NCBI GenBank assembly: GCA_009746045.1
Contig: RPFO01001708.1
Span: 1-61,452, forward strand
DNA from: Mesostigma viride
Lineage: Eukaryota; Streptophyta; Mesostigmatophyceae; Mesostigmatales; Mesostigmataceae
Length of the DNA stretch: 61,452 bases
Direction: 5' to 3'
This document shows, in pieces, positions 13,363 to 24,105 of the stretch. A program made the position numbers and the translations under genes. The notes beneath the pieces were generated by a model. The model saw only the letters and a list, made by a program, of their open reading frames with translations, had not been told where the DNA came from and ran no database searches. Each line of letters starts with the position of its first letter. Positions within the stretch are counted from its first letter, which is position 1.

Positions 13363-14020
13363 GCCAGCTCGCCCGGGCTTGGTTGGACGAGGTGGACAGC
13401 CTTGAGAGCACGTGCTTCGTTGTGAGCACTTGCCTTTCAGCCGTGATTTGCAAACGAGTTCCTTGTCCTGAATTGTAAAGCTCGATTCATGCTCTTTTAA
13501 GGAAGTGTATAATATTATCCAGATCATGTATATATATATATATTTAGATCTAGACCTGAGTTCAAATAACATTTCTTAGAGGGCTGAGATGCGCGAGGTC
13601 CAGCATACATGTATATATCCATGGAGACATGTTACAAACTCAAATGTTTCATTGTACGTACCACTAGCTCGTCGACGGGGGTATCCCATGTAATGTATGA
13701 TTTATGAATTAATTAATCGCTTAATTGTACAATTTAAATGGATCATGAACTTGTCAAGTGGCCTAATTTGGTTTATTTGGTTCATCATTTATTGATGTCA
13801 ATCATTCTTAATTGAATCTCGAGCAATAGCAATCGTGAAGCACATCCTAATCATGTGATTCGCATAATGAGAATAGGCAACAAGTGCTACTTTGAGGAAT
13901 GCGGGGTTGGTCAGGTTATTATAGAGCTAGAGCTACAAACGGCACATATATTGCAAACTTTGCGCTCCAGGCATGGAATTTCAAAAGTACCAAAATTGGA
14001 GCAGTAGATGTTGGGGACGC
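13363..14020. other. Intergenic, no gene seen
   Basis: AT-rich sequence with a short (TA)n run near 13,530. No coding or RNA gene recognised. Confidence 0.5.
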
Positions 14021-14248
14021 CCTGGATGGATGGATGGATGGATTAATTAATTAATTAATTAAAATCATAGCTCCGTGGGGAGCATATGTAACACATAGCC
14101 CTGAGAAAGGGGCATCTATGGGTTTGTAATACAATCAGGGCGACAACCTGCAGGTGTAGGATGTACAACTATCACCTGCTCTGGGTGCACTAGGTGCACC
14201 TGCACCTCCATGATGGTTCATGCCTCCTAAACAAGCACAGGCACCCAG
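14021..14248 (-). repeat. SINE-like interspersed repeat with (TTAA)n tail, copy 1
   Basis: Starts with short (GGAT)n then (TTAA)n and continues AAAATCATAGCTCCGTGGGG to CACAGGCACCCAGGG. A nearly identical copy lies at 20,325-20,528, with a single-base difference in GTAC(A/G)ACTATC. On the minus strand the unit ends in the simple repeat, as expected for a SINE or the 3' end of a LINE. Confidence 0.8.
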
Positions 14249-14479
14249 GGGGGGCTTGAGGAGAGGGCCTAGAAGGCCTGCATGACATATGGGGTGGAAG
14301 GTATGTGGCTAGGCTATAGCTAGGGTACACATGGCCTCTCAGCAGGGAGTAACTCCCTGCATGGGCAAAGCATGACTCGACATTGCTACGGCTATTGCAA
14401 GGGCGGGTGTGGGCCCATCACGTAGGCATACATGGCCACGTCACTAAGCTTTCTAGTCTACACTACTGCTATATATTCC

Positions 14480-14980
14480 CTAGGCTGGGGTGGCTGGGGT
14501 GGCTGGGGTTGCAGGGGTCGCCTGCCAGGGCTTGTGGGCGACGTAGATGTCCGCCCCCTTCCAGTAGACCGGCTTCTGCCCCGCCGTCTGCCGAAGCTGG
14601 AGGTAGGTCGGCCATAACTCCCGTCGCCGTTGTTGCTGCGTCAAGGTCAAGTCGTCGTCCAGCGTGTAGGCGGTCCCCCCAAGCCGCTTGCGACACTTGA
14701 GGAACTCCATCTTATCCGCCATGGTGTCGAAGGTGAGGAGCAAGGGGGAGGGGCCGGCCTTACCCCGCGAGCGGGGAAGGCGGGTCACCCCCCGCGGCTT
14801 GCCCTTACCAGTGATAGCCATGGGGACAAGGATTTTGTTCTCAAACGCCAGGGCCAGGGTCTCGGAGGTCTCGTCCTGCAGCGGGTCGAAGTGCTTGACT
14901 ATGACGTTAAGGCTGCGCTTGGCGAGCTCGGCCTCCTCGCGGAGGTCCAGCGTCTGCTGCTGAAGCTGGGCGGCGACGGC
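14480..14980 (-). pseudogene. LINE (L1-type) ORF1 fragment: RRM-like and C-terminal domain
   Basis: The frame is open from the edge of the (GGAT)n array to a TAG at 14,480. It begins with a heptad-like stretch ([17 protein letters not shown]). An RRM-like start follows ([10 protein letters not shown]...[12 protein letters not shown]), then a basic segment. The C-terminal block ([20 protein letters not shown]...ADIYV) matches the RNA-chaperone C-terminal domain style of L1-like ORF1 proteins in algae and plants. The 5' part is missing, cut by the microsatellite. No ORF2 (endonuclease/RT) lies next to it, so it is a truncated relic. Confidence 0.6.
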
Positions 14981-15616
14981 GGATGGATGGATGGATGGAT
15001 GGATGGATGGATGGATGGATGGATGGATGGATGGATGGATGGATGGATGGATGGATGGATGGATGGATGGATGGATGGATGGATGGATGGATGGATGGAT
15101 GGATGGATGGATGGATGGATGGATGGATGGATGGATGGATGGATGGATGGATGGATGGATGGATGGATGGATGGATGGATGGATGGATGGATGGATGGAT
15201 GGATGGATGGATGGATGGATGGATGGATGGATGGATGGATGGATGGATGGATGGATGGATGGATGGATGGATGGATGGATGGATGGATGGATGGATGGAT
15301 GGATGGATGGATGGATGGATGGATGGATGGATGGATGGATGGATGGATGGATGGATGGATGGATGGATGGATGGATGGATGGATGGATGGATGGATGGAT
15401 GGATGGATGGATGGATGGATGGATGGATGGATGGATGGATGGATGGATGGATGGATGGATGGATGGATGGATGGATGGATGGATGGATGGATGGATGGAT
15501 GGATGGATGGATGGATGGATGGATGGATGGATGGATGGATGGATGGATGGATGGATGGATGGATGGATGGATGGATGGATGGATGGATGGATGGATGGAT
15601 GGATGGATGGATGGAT
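14981..15616. repeat. (GGAT)n microsatellite, about 159 perfect units
   Basis: 636 bp of uninterrupted GGAT, followed by (TTAA)n to about 15,639. All three phases are open and encode MDGW-type repeats; these are not genes. The perfection of so long an array suggests recent expansion or assembly uncertainty in length. Confidence 0.99.
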
Positions 15617-15857
15617 TAATTAATTAATTAATTAATTAAACTCGTGCTCCCGTTGGGGAGTCACGGAGCACCGAAGTGCTTTTAATCCCTGTGTGTGCAC
15701 TACAGGAGAAAGGGCAGAGACCCCCAGTCTCCTTCATGCCCAAGGCATGCCACAGCTGCAATCGGGCGCGGCTAGCTAAAAGGACAGGCTAACGATCCGG
15801 CAAACTGTGGGTGCAATAAGACCCATGTGAGCATATCATAGCAAGGAGCGTGGGCAA
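15617..15857. repeat. Second SINE-like repeat starting at (TTAA)n
   Basis: After (TTAA)n comes ACTCGTGCTCCCGTTGGGGA, which can fold as a CTCCCGTTGGGGAG hairpin. The same end is found inverted at about 21,077-21,134, again next to (TTAA)n and ATCC units. The inner end is not resolved. Confidence 0.6.
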
Positions 15858-16075
15858 GATGGATGGATGGATGGATGGATGGATGGATGGATGGATGGAT
15901 GGATGGATGGATGGATGGATGGATGGATGGATGGATGGATGGATGGATGGATGGATGGATGGATGGATGGATGGATGGATGGATGGATGGATGGATGGAT
16001 GGATGGATGGATGGATGGATGGATGGATGGATGGATGGATGGATGGATGGATGGATGGATGGATGGATGGATGGA
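15858..16075. repeat. (GGAT)n microsatellite, about 54 units
   Basis: 218 bp of perfect tetranucleotide, a second array 240 bp from the first. Open frames across it are by-products. Confidence 0.99.
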
Positions 16076-17256
16076 GCAAGGAATATGTGCTACATGATCT
16101 CTCAACGGAGTCATGTTATAATTTTTTTTTTTTTTAATTTTCAATGCAGCTATGCCATCCCATGGGATCTGAGCACGCTAGCTCGAGCAAGGTGGGATCC
16201 TAGGCATTCCAAATCTGGAACCTGTGCACACATAGTTGTCTCACGCAACATCTCAACAAAGGTGCTGCCTGTGTTGTATTTCAAGTCAACAATACGCAAC
16301 GTTGCCTTGACTGATCCAATTATCTCTTGCACTCCCAGCACCATCCTCAAATCAAGTTTAGCCCAAGGGAGCATAGCAAGGCAAGAGTGCCCCTGGTAGC
16401 TATTCAGCTCCTCGTTGAAGCCATGGCATGCTTGTGCAGTTTCCCACACTAAGTGGTCTTATTAACACATTGTGGGTGGACGATCCAAGAAACATAGAAG
16501 CCAAACCGACTGGGTAGGTCTCACTTTGAGCAATAGCCAGCCATAATTTTAACCTACACGGCTACAAACTTCCACCTCCATTAATTCCCATCATCGTGAA
16601 TGACTACACAAACACATATAAGATAACAGCAGGCTTGAGCTACCATGGTCCGGATCCTCCAAGTTTCTGGCATGCGCTGGCTGTCTCACCTAATAAACAG
16701 TTCCAAACTCCAATCCTGACCAGCATAGGCACAGTAGTACACTGGAAATTGTTAAGAAAATAGCTGTGGTGATCCCTTGAGACGGCTGTCGCACGCTGGC
16801 CGCCGCTTGCCCCTACCCCCTATCAAGCCAGCCCAAGGCACCGAGGAATCACCCACGTGAAACATAGCCAGCACACTGTCACCGGGTCTGATACATAGGG
16901 GCAGTTGTCTCTTGATGAAGGGGCATGCAACCGCTTGCTCGCGGAGGTGGGGGTGGGTAAACCAATCCGAGGGCCCTCCAGCTGTGGGCGGATTAGTAGC
17001 ATTTCCATACAACGCCATGAACAAATACAGTGTGGGGTGCACCAACATGGGAAGGAGATCCGTTCCCCCGGGCCTGCCTTGCCGCCCATGCCTAGCACTA
17101 CGAGCTCACCGGCGAAGCCACATCTGTGCAGCAGGACCTGTGCACTGGTAACAGCATGCCAGCCATGCGCCCCTCCCCCCAGCACATAGGGGCAACCAAG
17201 CATCTTATTTACGATCCGCCCACGAATGCACCCCGAGAGTATCACATGGCTGACAG
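16076..17256. other. Intergenic, no gene recognised
   Basis: Contains a T run near 16,122-16,136. A minus-strand frame at 16,150-16,449 (99 codons) has a protein-like composition but no motif that I can name. Nothing else supported. Confidence 0.4.
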
Positions 17257-19074
17257 CTATTGTGCTTGCTGCTGCGCCTGCTGCTGCTGTTGCTGCTGGA
17301 TGGCGTGGATCATGGCATCCAGCGATTCCACCGCACGCAACACCGCCTCGCTCATGCCCACCGCTGCGCCGCCACCCACGCCGCGTATGCTAGGAGCGGG
17401 CGACCGAGATGTGAATGAATTCCCACGGCTTGTTGTCCCCCCCCGGGCTGGCACAACCCCTGCCGTCCCCTGGGCCCCCCCAGCCGCCGCCTGCGCCCCG
17501 CTCAAATCAGAACTCGAGATCATGCGCGTGAAATAACCCGAGAGCGCCGACAAAGCGCCACCGGCCGCCGAGACGCCGCCGGCATCCGGCACCACCGCCA
17601 CCTCACCCGGCCCCTTTGTGGACACCATGACATCGAGCTCTGCCGGCTTGCCATTGGCTTGGGCCCCGCCCCGGTTGGCCCACAGTGTTGGCGTTGCCTG
17701 CCCACCCCCGTTGGCGTGCGTGGCACCCGCAGGCTTGCCCTTGTGGACCGGGGGCCTGTTAGGGGAGTTTCCAGGGGGGGGGGAGTAGAGCGGAGAGGCC
17801 AGATCAGGGCTCGTGCGGCGCGCGTTCACGCGGATAGTGGCCGGAGTGGCAAGTGGGCCCACCATGGGGGCTGACTCAGCCCCACCGGTGTCCGGTCGGC
17901 CCTCCGCTGTCGCATCCGTGTCGGGGCCCACACGTAGCGCAAAGGTCTCTGACGACCCTCGTGGCTGGCTGCTCTTGGCGGCGATTTCGGCCGATGGCGC
18001 CAAGGCACCGGTCACTGTAGCCACAGGCGCTACAGTGGCCCTGATGGATCTGGTGCGGCCGTCCTTGATGGAGCCATCTTTGTGGGAGCCTTCTTTGAGG
18101 GAGCCATCCTCGAGGCAGTTGTCTTCGGCGGCCACGGCAGCGGCGGCGGCAGCAGAAATGCGGGGCCCCTTGTCAGATGCGGAAAGGGTCATTGCCGCCG
18201 CGGAGGTGCTGTTGGCCGCGACGGACCCGCTGGGCACAGAGGCAAAGGAGACGGTGGACGCCGAGGATTCGGGGGAGGCGGTGTCTGTTGCCAGTTTCCT
18301 CGGCACGTCCCTGCCACTGCTCACACGGTCGGACATCTCTGCAAATATCTTCCCTTCCATCGCCAGCACATCCTCCATCGTCTTGCCCGTCCACTCGTCG
18401 ATCCAGCAGAACATCTTGCGGTGGCCATCCAGGAGCAACTTGCGGTAGGCGGTGTGCGCGACAAACTTCTCGACCACGCCCATGCCGTAGTAGGGGAAGT
18501 CCACGTGGACGAGCTTATAAGCGCACATGACCGGGTTGGCGCTGGCCTGCCAGTCGCCCTTGAGCGGGCCGCGGCCGGACTTTTCGGATTGGAACAAGCT
18601 GGGGTCTTCTTCCGGGCCAGGCGGTCCCGGCGTGTCCTTGGCGATGTCGAGGAATTCGATGGTGCGCTTTTTGAGGTCGCGGGCGTTTAGGTTGTGCGCG
18701 TTTTCCATCGTGCCGTGGTCGTCATCGTAATGCAGGGACTCCATGGCGATGTACACTTTGGTGAAGTACGGGCTCCGCATGATGTGCTTCGTACGCGGGA
18801 ACGCATTCCATGCCATCTCCTCTAACGTAAGCGCTGCCTTGGGAAGCAAACGCCGTAGCCAGTTAGGCAGCTTTTGTTCCAGATGGTAAATCTTATGCGT
18901 ATACTGGCCCTTGCCGAGCTCTTCATTCTCGAAGGGCTCGTTCTTCAAAACCTCTACGCCATCACCTTCCCCGGTGCTTTCGGACGCACTGAATTTCGCG
19001 ACCATGTACCGCTGCGCGACCTTGTATTCCTTGCACGAGAAAGGCAGAACCAGCCTAAATTCCTGAATTTTCAT
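17257..19074 (-). CDS. Class I phosphatidylinositol transfer protein with long C-terminal tail
   Basis: 605 codons, intronless. Residues 1 to about 250 are a START-like PITP domain. They open with an EFRLVLPFS strand, followed by GEGDGVEVLKNEPFEN and GQYTHKIYHLEQKLP. Thr59, His60 and Lys61 fall at the same numbers as the inositol-binding Thr59/Lys61 of animal PITP alpha. GRGPL...W, MCAYKLVHVDFPYYGM and FCWIDEWTGKTMEDVLAME complete the domain. Such proteins exchange phosphatidylinositol and phosphatidylcholine between membranes. The rest, about 340 residues of Ala/Ser/Pro/Gly, is low complexity and ends in a poly-Gln run. This is far longer than the 270-residue animal proteins and lacks the FFAT and DDHD regions of class II. 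Start is the ATG at 19,074. It stands alone among repeats, so a retrogene is possible. Confidence 0.88.
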   Translation of the reverse strand: MKIQEFRLVLPFSCKEYKVAQRYMVAKFSASESTGEGDGVEVLKNEPFENEELGKGQYTHKIYHLEQKLPNWLRRLLPKAALTLEEMAWNAFPRTKHIMRSPYFTKVYIAMESLHYDDDHGTMENAHNLNARDLKKRTIEFLDIAKDTPGPPGPEEDPSLFQSEKSGRGPLKGDWQASANPVMCAYKLVHVDFPYYGMGVVEKFVAHTAYRKLLLDGHRKMFCWIDEWTGKTMEDVLAMEGKIFAEMSDRVSSGRDVPRKLATDTASPESSASTVSFASVPSGSVAANSTSAAAMTLSASDKGPRISAAAAAAVAAEDNCLEDGSLKEGSHKDGSIKDGRTRSIRATVAPVATVTGALAPSAEIAAKSSQPRGSSETFALRVGPDTDATAEGRPDTGGAESAPMVGPLATPATIRVNARRTSPDLASPLYSPPPGNSPNRPPVHKGKPAGATHANGGGQATPTLWANRGGAQANGKPAELDVMVSTKGPGEVAVVPDAGGVSAAGGALSALSGYFTRMISSSDLSGAQAAAGGAQGTAGVVPARGGTTSRGNSFTSRSPAPSIRGVGGGAAVGMSEAVLRAVESLDAMIHAIQQQQQQQAQQQAQ

Positions 19075-20324
19075 TTTTCACCCGTAGCTGCGCCTGGATT
19101 ACCTGCCCATACCGGTCACAACTACAATATACCGTTGAAAGGGGCACACACATGCCAGAGCGCGAACTCCATGCCACACTCGGTTGGTAGCAAAAAAGCC
19201 ATATTTTGGCAATGCCGCCAGGGGAATCAAGTCTGTTAGATTCAACAAATCCCCCTGGCGCTCATAACTTTTTCAACTTCATTTCAAAGGCGATTACTGG
19301 TGCTCGAACTTGCAATTCTGTTTCTCGACTGCCGACGGCACGGGCTCAAAGAAACAAATGTTTTATCTGCCGAGCGTGACAAGGCCACGTACGTGCGGTA
19401 AACATGGTTGTTGTTGTTGTTCCTTGTTGTTGTTGCTGTTGTTGTTGATTCCCACGCCGCACATGGGCAGCAGAGAACGGCCGATAAAATGCGGGGCGAC
19501 CAAGGGGCGACTGACAATAACTAGACAATAACGCCATTCTTATGGAATCTTGAGGACGAGATTGTGCTGTGATACGGATATACGGATCTACTAAACTGGG
19601 CCCTGGGCAGGCTACCGCACAAAAGGAGTTAAGGATAGAAGGCTTAAAGGATAGAAGGCGATAGATTTGGCCATTCGCGACCGGGGAGATACCGCTGGAT
19701 TCATCGCGAAAAGGTGCGTCTAACGAGCTCCCTCTTGCCCGCAACCTCTTAGGCTAGCCGCCCGGCCATGCGGACCATGTCGGTCACAGGCTGTCCGTCT
19801 TACGTAGGTACGTAAGCACCTGCAAACCACATTGTTCTCGTGACGGCTAGCCCGGATTGCGGTCGGATTACCGACGGGTAAAGTGCTGCTCGTGGGCGGA
19901 CGGTACGAGCTATAGTGGTCAGCGGTGTATACCCGGCTGAGGTGCTGGGTTTCCTGACTATGCAAATACCCCCCTACCGCACGTGCGGACGAAACACTTT
20001 AACCCCTGGTTACGGAATCACCATGCGGCACTGGCGGTTTAGTGGAGGAACCACTAGCGCCATCCCTGGCGATTCGACATCGCCTAGAAACCCCCCCCTG
20101 AGATCCGCCGTCATTGCTAGACACGGCAAGGCAATGAGGCTTTACCCCATGGTCATCACCCAACAGCTCAGTTCCGGCACCCCACCAACACTCGACACTG
20201 ACACTCTTCCTCGCTTGTGGTTTCTCTGCGCTTTTCCATGGCTGACCCGCAGGCCCAGTTGATATGAGCCACAACGACCTGGTTCAGGGCAAGGTTCGAA
20301 CCCGCCTCTTGCCTCTTGGGCATA
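19075..20324. other. Intergenic, no gene recognised
   Basis: Upstream of the PITP gene. Contains a (TTG)n-type microsatellite at about 19,404-19,448. No coding or RNA gene seen; a TTCGAAC T-loop-like sequence near 20,296 lacks the rest of a tRNA. Confidence 0.45.
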
Positions 20325-20528
20325 TTAATTAATTAATTAAAATCATAGCTCCGTGGGGAGCATATGTAACACATAGCCCTGAGAAAGGGGCATCTATGGG
20401 TTTGTAATACAATCAGGGCGACAACCTGCAGGTGTAGGATGTACGACTATCACCTGCTCTGGGTGCACTAGGTGCACCTGCACCTCCATGATGGTTCATG
20501 CCTCCTAAACAAGCACAGGCACCCAGGG
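20325..20528 (-). repeat. SINE-like interspersed repeat with (TTAA)n tail, copy 2
   Basis: Second copy of the 14,021-14,248 repeat, starting at (TTAA)n and ending at CAGGCACCCAGGG. The two copies agree over about 200 bp except for one base, so both are recent. Confidence 0.85.
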
Positions 20529-20945
20529 CATATATTCCCCCGTCGCCCGAACTGGAAGCTGCGTTACAAGCGTCCACAGCGAAGATACTGGTCATCATCC
20601 TCCATGGCATGGATGCTTCGGTGTCAGATAGGAATGAACTGAGGAAACTGATGGCGGATCGGGGAGGTATCATTGTGGGCGGGGTTAAAAACCAACCCAA
20701 TTTCCATGTGCGATTCTCATCCGCAACAGAAGCTGAGTCAGTTCTTAAAACTTACACCCACGGCACGGGCAGCCCGTCCATCCTTGTGGCCCCCAAGGTC
20801 TTCCGGCTTCACAAGTACCAGCCCGAGTTCAGCGGGGCCGAATTCACCCTCACTCTGTCGCACTTACCGGCAGAAACTCGCGACATTGCGGTGGTCGCCT
20901 TGGTTACACGCCGGCGACCCCAGCCAGGACGGAGACGACTGAAAG
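20529..20945 (+). pseudogene. RRM-like ORF1 fragment of a LINE-type element
   Basis: Open frame with an RRM-like pattern: a KILVIILHGMDA strand, a helix, GGIIVGGVKNQPNFHVRF, then a SATEAESVLKTY helix. It resembles the nucleic-acid-binding ORF1 of non-LTR elements. It joins a SINE-like repeat upstream and a C-rich tract with a second inverted repeat end downstream (20,990-21,134). No start or stop of its own can be assigned. Identification is tentative. Confidence 0.35.
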
Positions 20946-21076
20946 AAAGACTCCATGCGTTGACAAGCATTAACCCCAACCGCCACCCTCCCCCTCCCCC
21001 CCCCCCCCCCACCCCCACCTCCAGCACTAGATTAGACCGGTAGGACTGTTTGCACCCATCCATCCATCCATCGGGG

Positions 21077-21134
21077 TTAATGCTCCGGACGTGACTCCCC
21101 AACGGGAGCACGAGTCTAATTAATTAATTAATTG
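21077..21134 (-). repeat. Inverted (TTAA)n repeat end
   Basis: Reverse complement of the repeat end at 15,617: CTCCCCAACGGGAGCACGAG followed by (TTAA)n. ATCC units lie just upstream (21,057-21,071). Confidence 0.7.
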
Positions 21135-22430
21135 CGGTGATACCCATGCTTATCAGACCCTGGGGCACGCCGTCGAACCCAGCGCTCTACGAGGAATCCG
21201 TCCAAGGCAAAGAATCACGGGCCGCAAAAGCAGAAATCAAGGTGAACTCCGCAGCCATGCATGGGGTTCACACCCAACTTCGACCCGGCACGTGGGCTTA
21301 CAGGAGACGGTCTAAACCTGATCTACGGCATGCCGGGCGGCTACTCGGAGGATAGGCCCCGCTGCATTCCGGACATAATCACGGTGCAAGCTCACGACAA
21401 AGCCGGCAAGATCGCCAGCAACCACAAGATAACCACGCAGATCGACATGGAGCGCCCGGTGTGCACCAGCTGCATGGGGAGCCGCGAACATGAGCCCAAG
21501 GACTGCCCGCACAGGTCCACGGCTAACAGGGCTAAGAAGGACCGCATGCATGGCTCACGCCAACCAAGGCCCCACTCCGCACCCCGATAATAATGCCAAG
21601 GATCCCAACGGCAGCCGGAATACAACCATGGGCGAGGACATCAACCGCTACCTCTGGAACGGGCTGGCCGACTGCATGGTGGAGGGTCTGTCACGACCTG
21701 GGTATGCCGGCGGGGGCCACTGAGGATAGCTCTCAAGCTCCACCTTCTCATCACCTCAACCGGCGACGAGGACTCCATCTTCTGCCCGCTCAATGAGGCC
21801 AACCAACCCTACCTGTACGGCTAGGAACCTCGTGGGTACAAATCACAATGCCCACTAGACTTCTGGAACGACGCGCAGCTGATGCACATTGACCGCCTGG
21901 CACTGAACACTCACCCACTGTTCACACTCAGCACGGAAACCCCCACCCTGCACATGGCCTACGTTGAGAATGGCGGTCCCAGGCGGGGGATTGACCTAGT
22001 GAAGATCCTCCTCCCCGGCACATACCAGCCAGATGACACGGGCAAGCTACCGGATGCGGCTGGGCGATGGCTACTAACGCCCAAGCAGCAACTTTTCGAG
22101 GGCAGCAGCACCCCATGGCCCCACTACAAGCCCTGGTCAGCCGCAAGGATCGACCAGCCCGCCGCGGACACCGAGCCACCGGGATCGTCGCAGCACATTG
22201 CCAACGCCGCCAACGGGGGCAGAGCTCAGCCTACCGGAGGATCTTGAGGAGGGGGACGAGATCGGGGAACACATGGAAACGGAGGCGCCGGGGCAGGGGA
22301 CTAAGCGCGCCCGGCAGCTAGGCAGCCAACCGCGGCGACAACGGGATCACCCACAACACCGGCATGGACATACGTGGCAGCGCCGGACGCAACGGACGAG
22401 GCGGCCGCGCCAACCGTGACTAGGTAAGAC
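21135..22430 (+). pseudogene. Decayed ORF1/gag-like remnant with a CCHC knuckle
   Basis: Several short frames give protein-like stretches. One (21,261-21,590) contains CTSCMGSREHEPKDC, a C-x2-C-x5-H-x4-C zinc knuckle one residue longer than the usual gag type, after a TVQAHDKAGKIASNHKI segment. Later frames (21,882-22,420) contain no motif I can name. Frames change several times, so it is broken. It may continue the RRM-like fragment upstream, split by the inserted repeat. Confidence 0.4.
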
Positions 22431-22908
22431 CTGCCTGATACGCCACTCACCTCGTAGCATGAGCCACATCATCGTAATACCCCGCGGGACTGTTACGTCG
22501 CGTAACAATTCGTTGTAGTTACGGACGTAAATTAGGTCTTTTGCCTCGGTTGTCCCTAGGTTACGTGTAGGCTCCTACCGGGACATTATTGTCCTCGTAA
22601 CAGTACTGTGGTACATTGGGTGCCGTTGGGCGCCGCGCCGCGTACTTTACTAGTGGTCCTGATCCTGTGGTAGAATGTAGTGGACCAGCGTGCATCAGTA
22701 GATGTAGTGGACCAGCGTGCATCTGTAGGCGAGGGCCATGTCGGCCCGAGCGTGTTGGACCGTTGGTGACCATTTATGCGCGTTCTACCCCTTGTGTGTG
22801 CACTCGGCGTGTGTTAAATGAATTAACACATTTAGGCTTGGGTCACGGCAGTGTAGTTGTGTTTCCTTCCTCTATTCCTGGAGTAAACGGGTTTTGGTAA
22901 ATGGTTGT

Positions 22909-23211
22909 ATGGCGTATTATAGTAACACATACGTTAATGCATTGAGATCAGCTCCGTCACGTTCGTCTTTCGCCAGAGGTTTGAGTAGAGGAGGCCTGAC
23001 CAGTTTAGGTAGTATCAGGCCCATTAGAGGTAGAGGTGGAGGTAGATATCCGCGGCGTAACAATGGTTCCGGAGGAACTTCAGTAGGTAGAGAACGAGAC
23101 GACTATCCCTTGCCACATACGCCTTTTCAAGACCCCTTCCGCGTCCAGGAATACGAAGCCGACACTTCCTTGATAGGTAATGGGCGGGTCGCCTTCAAGC
23201 TAGGAGAGTAG
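22909..23211 (+). CDS. Small RG-rich basic ORF in the retroelement leader
   Basis: 100 codons rich in Arg, Gly and Ser (GLSRGGL..GSIRPIRGRGGGRYPRR), ending with an acidic segment. Basic RG repeats suggest RNA binding, but I recognise no family. It lies inside the region where the 5' LTR or leader of the Ty3/gypsy element should be, so it may be an accessory leader ORF or chance. Confidence 0.3.
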   Translation: MAYYSNTYVNALRSAPSRSSFARGLSRGGLTSLGSIRPIRGRGGGRYPRRNNGSGGTSVGRERDDYPLPHTPFQDPFRVQEYEADTSLIGNGRVAFKLGE

Positions 23212-23584
23212 TGCTGCCCGTTTCGGGACACGCTCTACCTAGATGCTAGACCTGCTCGCAGCGGATAAACCCTTTCGTAGTTAGCCTGTCCTTCGCCTTG
23301 TTTTCCTGCTTACGGTTGTTTCCTGTCATAGATAGGGGAGTATTACTGTTCGGAGACGATTAGCGTCGCAGTACCTACACCTTTTTCCTTGTGCTGCTGT
23401 TTTATTAGACGGCCGCACCCGCAGAGATACGGGTCGCTGTGTTAGGACGAGCGCTGGACTATCCGGTCGCTGACTTAGGACGAGAGCTGGACAATTCCGC
23501 CCTCATTCTGCTTTCGGTGATCCAGATCGTCCAGATAAGTCGCCTACCCCTACTCTTCTAGCGTGACGTCACAAGACCCACCAG

Positions 23585-23590
23585 GTGAGT
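23585..23590 (+). promoter_or_regulatory. Consensus splice donor in the retroelement leader
   Basis: CCAG|GTGAGT is a perfect U1-type donor just before the first long ORF. Acceptor-like sites stand before gag (TTGCTTTCAG, ending 24,081) and before the ORF downstream of pol (CCCCCTCCGCAG, ending 33,166). This would allow spliced gag and downstream mRNAs from one leader. Inferred only. Confidence 0.4.
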
Positions 23591-23594
23591 TACC

Positions 23595-23987
23595 ATGAGT
23601 CAACGTCGTGTTTTTACTGCGCCTTCCCATTCATCTAGTGATAATAGCTTAGCTAAATATTACGTAGTTATTACCCCTCAATGGTCAGCCATTTTCCTCT
23701 CTTGGTCAGATGCTAGGAAGATAGTGCAAAATCGTACATATAATGTAATTAGGTATAAGAAATTTGTTACCTTCGAGGAAGCCCAACAATTCCTTATAGA
23801 CCATAGTGTATCAGATCTAGGCCTACACGTACGTTCTACTCCTCATGGTCGCCCTCCTGTAGAAGCTCTAGATTTTGCTACCCCTCCTTCGTCTCCCCCT
23901 AAGCGGGCTGCATCCTCATCTAGCTTAGATACTCCTCTCACCTTAGAATTCGGTTCCCTATCCATTACTGTTGTTAAAAAGGATTGA
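23595..23987 (+). CDS. RNase H1 hybrid-binding (viroplasmin/Cauli_VI-type) domain protein
   Basis: 130 residues. Residues about 20-72 match the RNase H1 N-terminal hybrid-binding fold, also found in caulimovirus viroplasmin: KYYVVITPQWSAIFLSWSDA, then a VQNRTYNVIRYKKFVTFEEA stretch and QQFL. In typical members the conserved pattern is YYVV-x-G-x-x-x-GIF-x-SW-x-E with F-x-x-x-EEA-x-x-FL; the Gly before IF is replaced here. Such domains bind RNA/DNA hybrids or dsRNA. The tail is Ser/Pro-rich. It precedes gag in the same strand and composition, so it is most likely an accessory ORF of the Ty3/gypsy element. Start: ATG at 23,595, nine bases after the splice donor. Confidence 0.75.
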   Translation: MSQRRVFTAPSHSSSDNSLAKYYVVITPQWSAIFLSWSDARKIVQNRTYNVIRYKKFVTFEEAQQFLIDHSVSDLGLHVRSTPHGRPPVEALDFATPPSSPPKRAASSSSLDTPLTLEFGSLSITVVKKD

Positions 23988-24105
23988 TTTAAATTGTTTC
24001 CTTCTTTTAAGCCATTAAAAACTTTTTCTTTTCTTTCCTTGCCTTAAATTAGGCCTTGTCCTTTATCCTTGTTGCTTTCAGTTAGATTTCTGATCATAAA
24101 TAAAA

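Noticed and set aside
14981-16097. MDGW- and SIHP-repeat open frames
   Set aside because: Direct translation of (GGAT)n; three phases are all open, so no evidence of a protein.
20270-20320. tRNA gene on the minus strand
   Set aside because: A T-arm-like GCGGG-TTCGAAC-CTTGC is present but no matching acceptor stem, D-arm or anticodon arm lies upstream.
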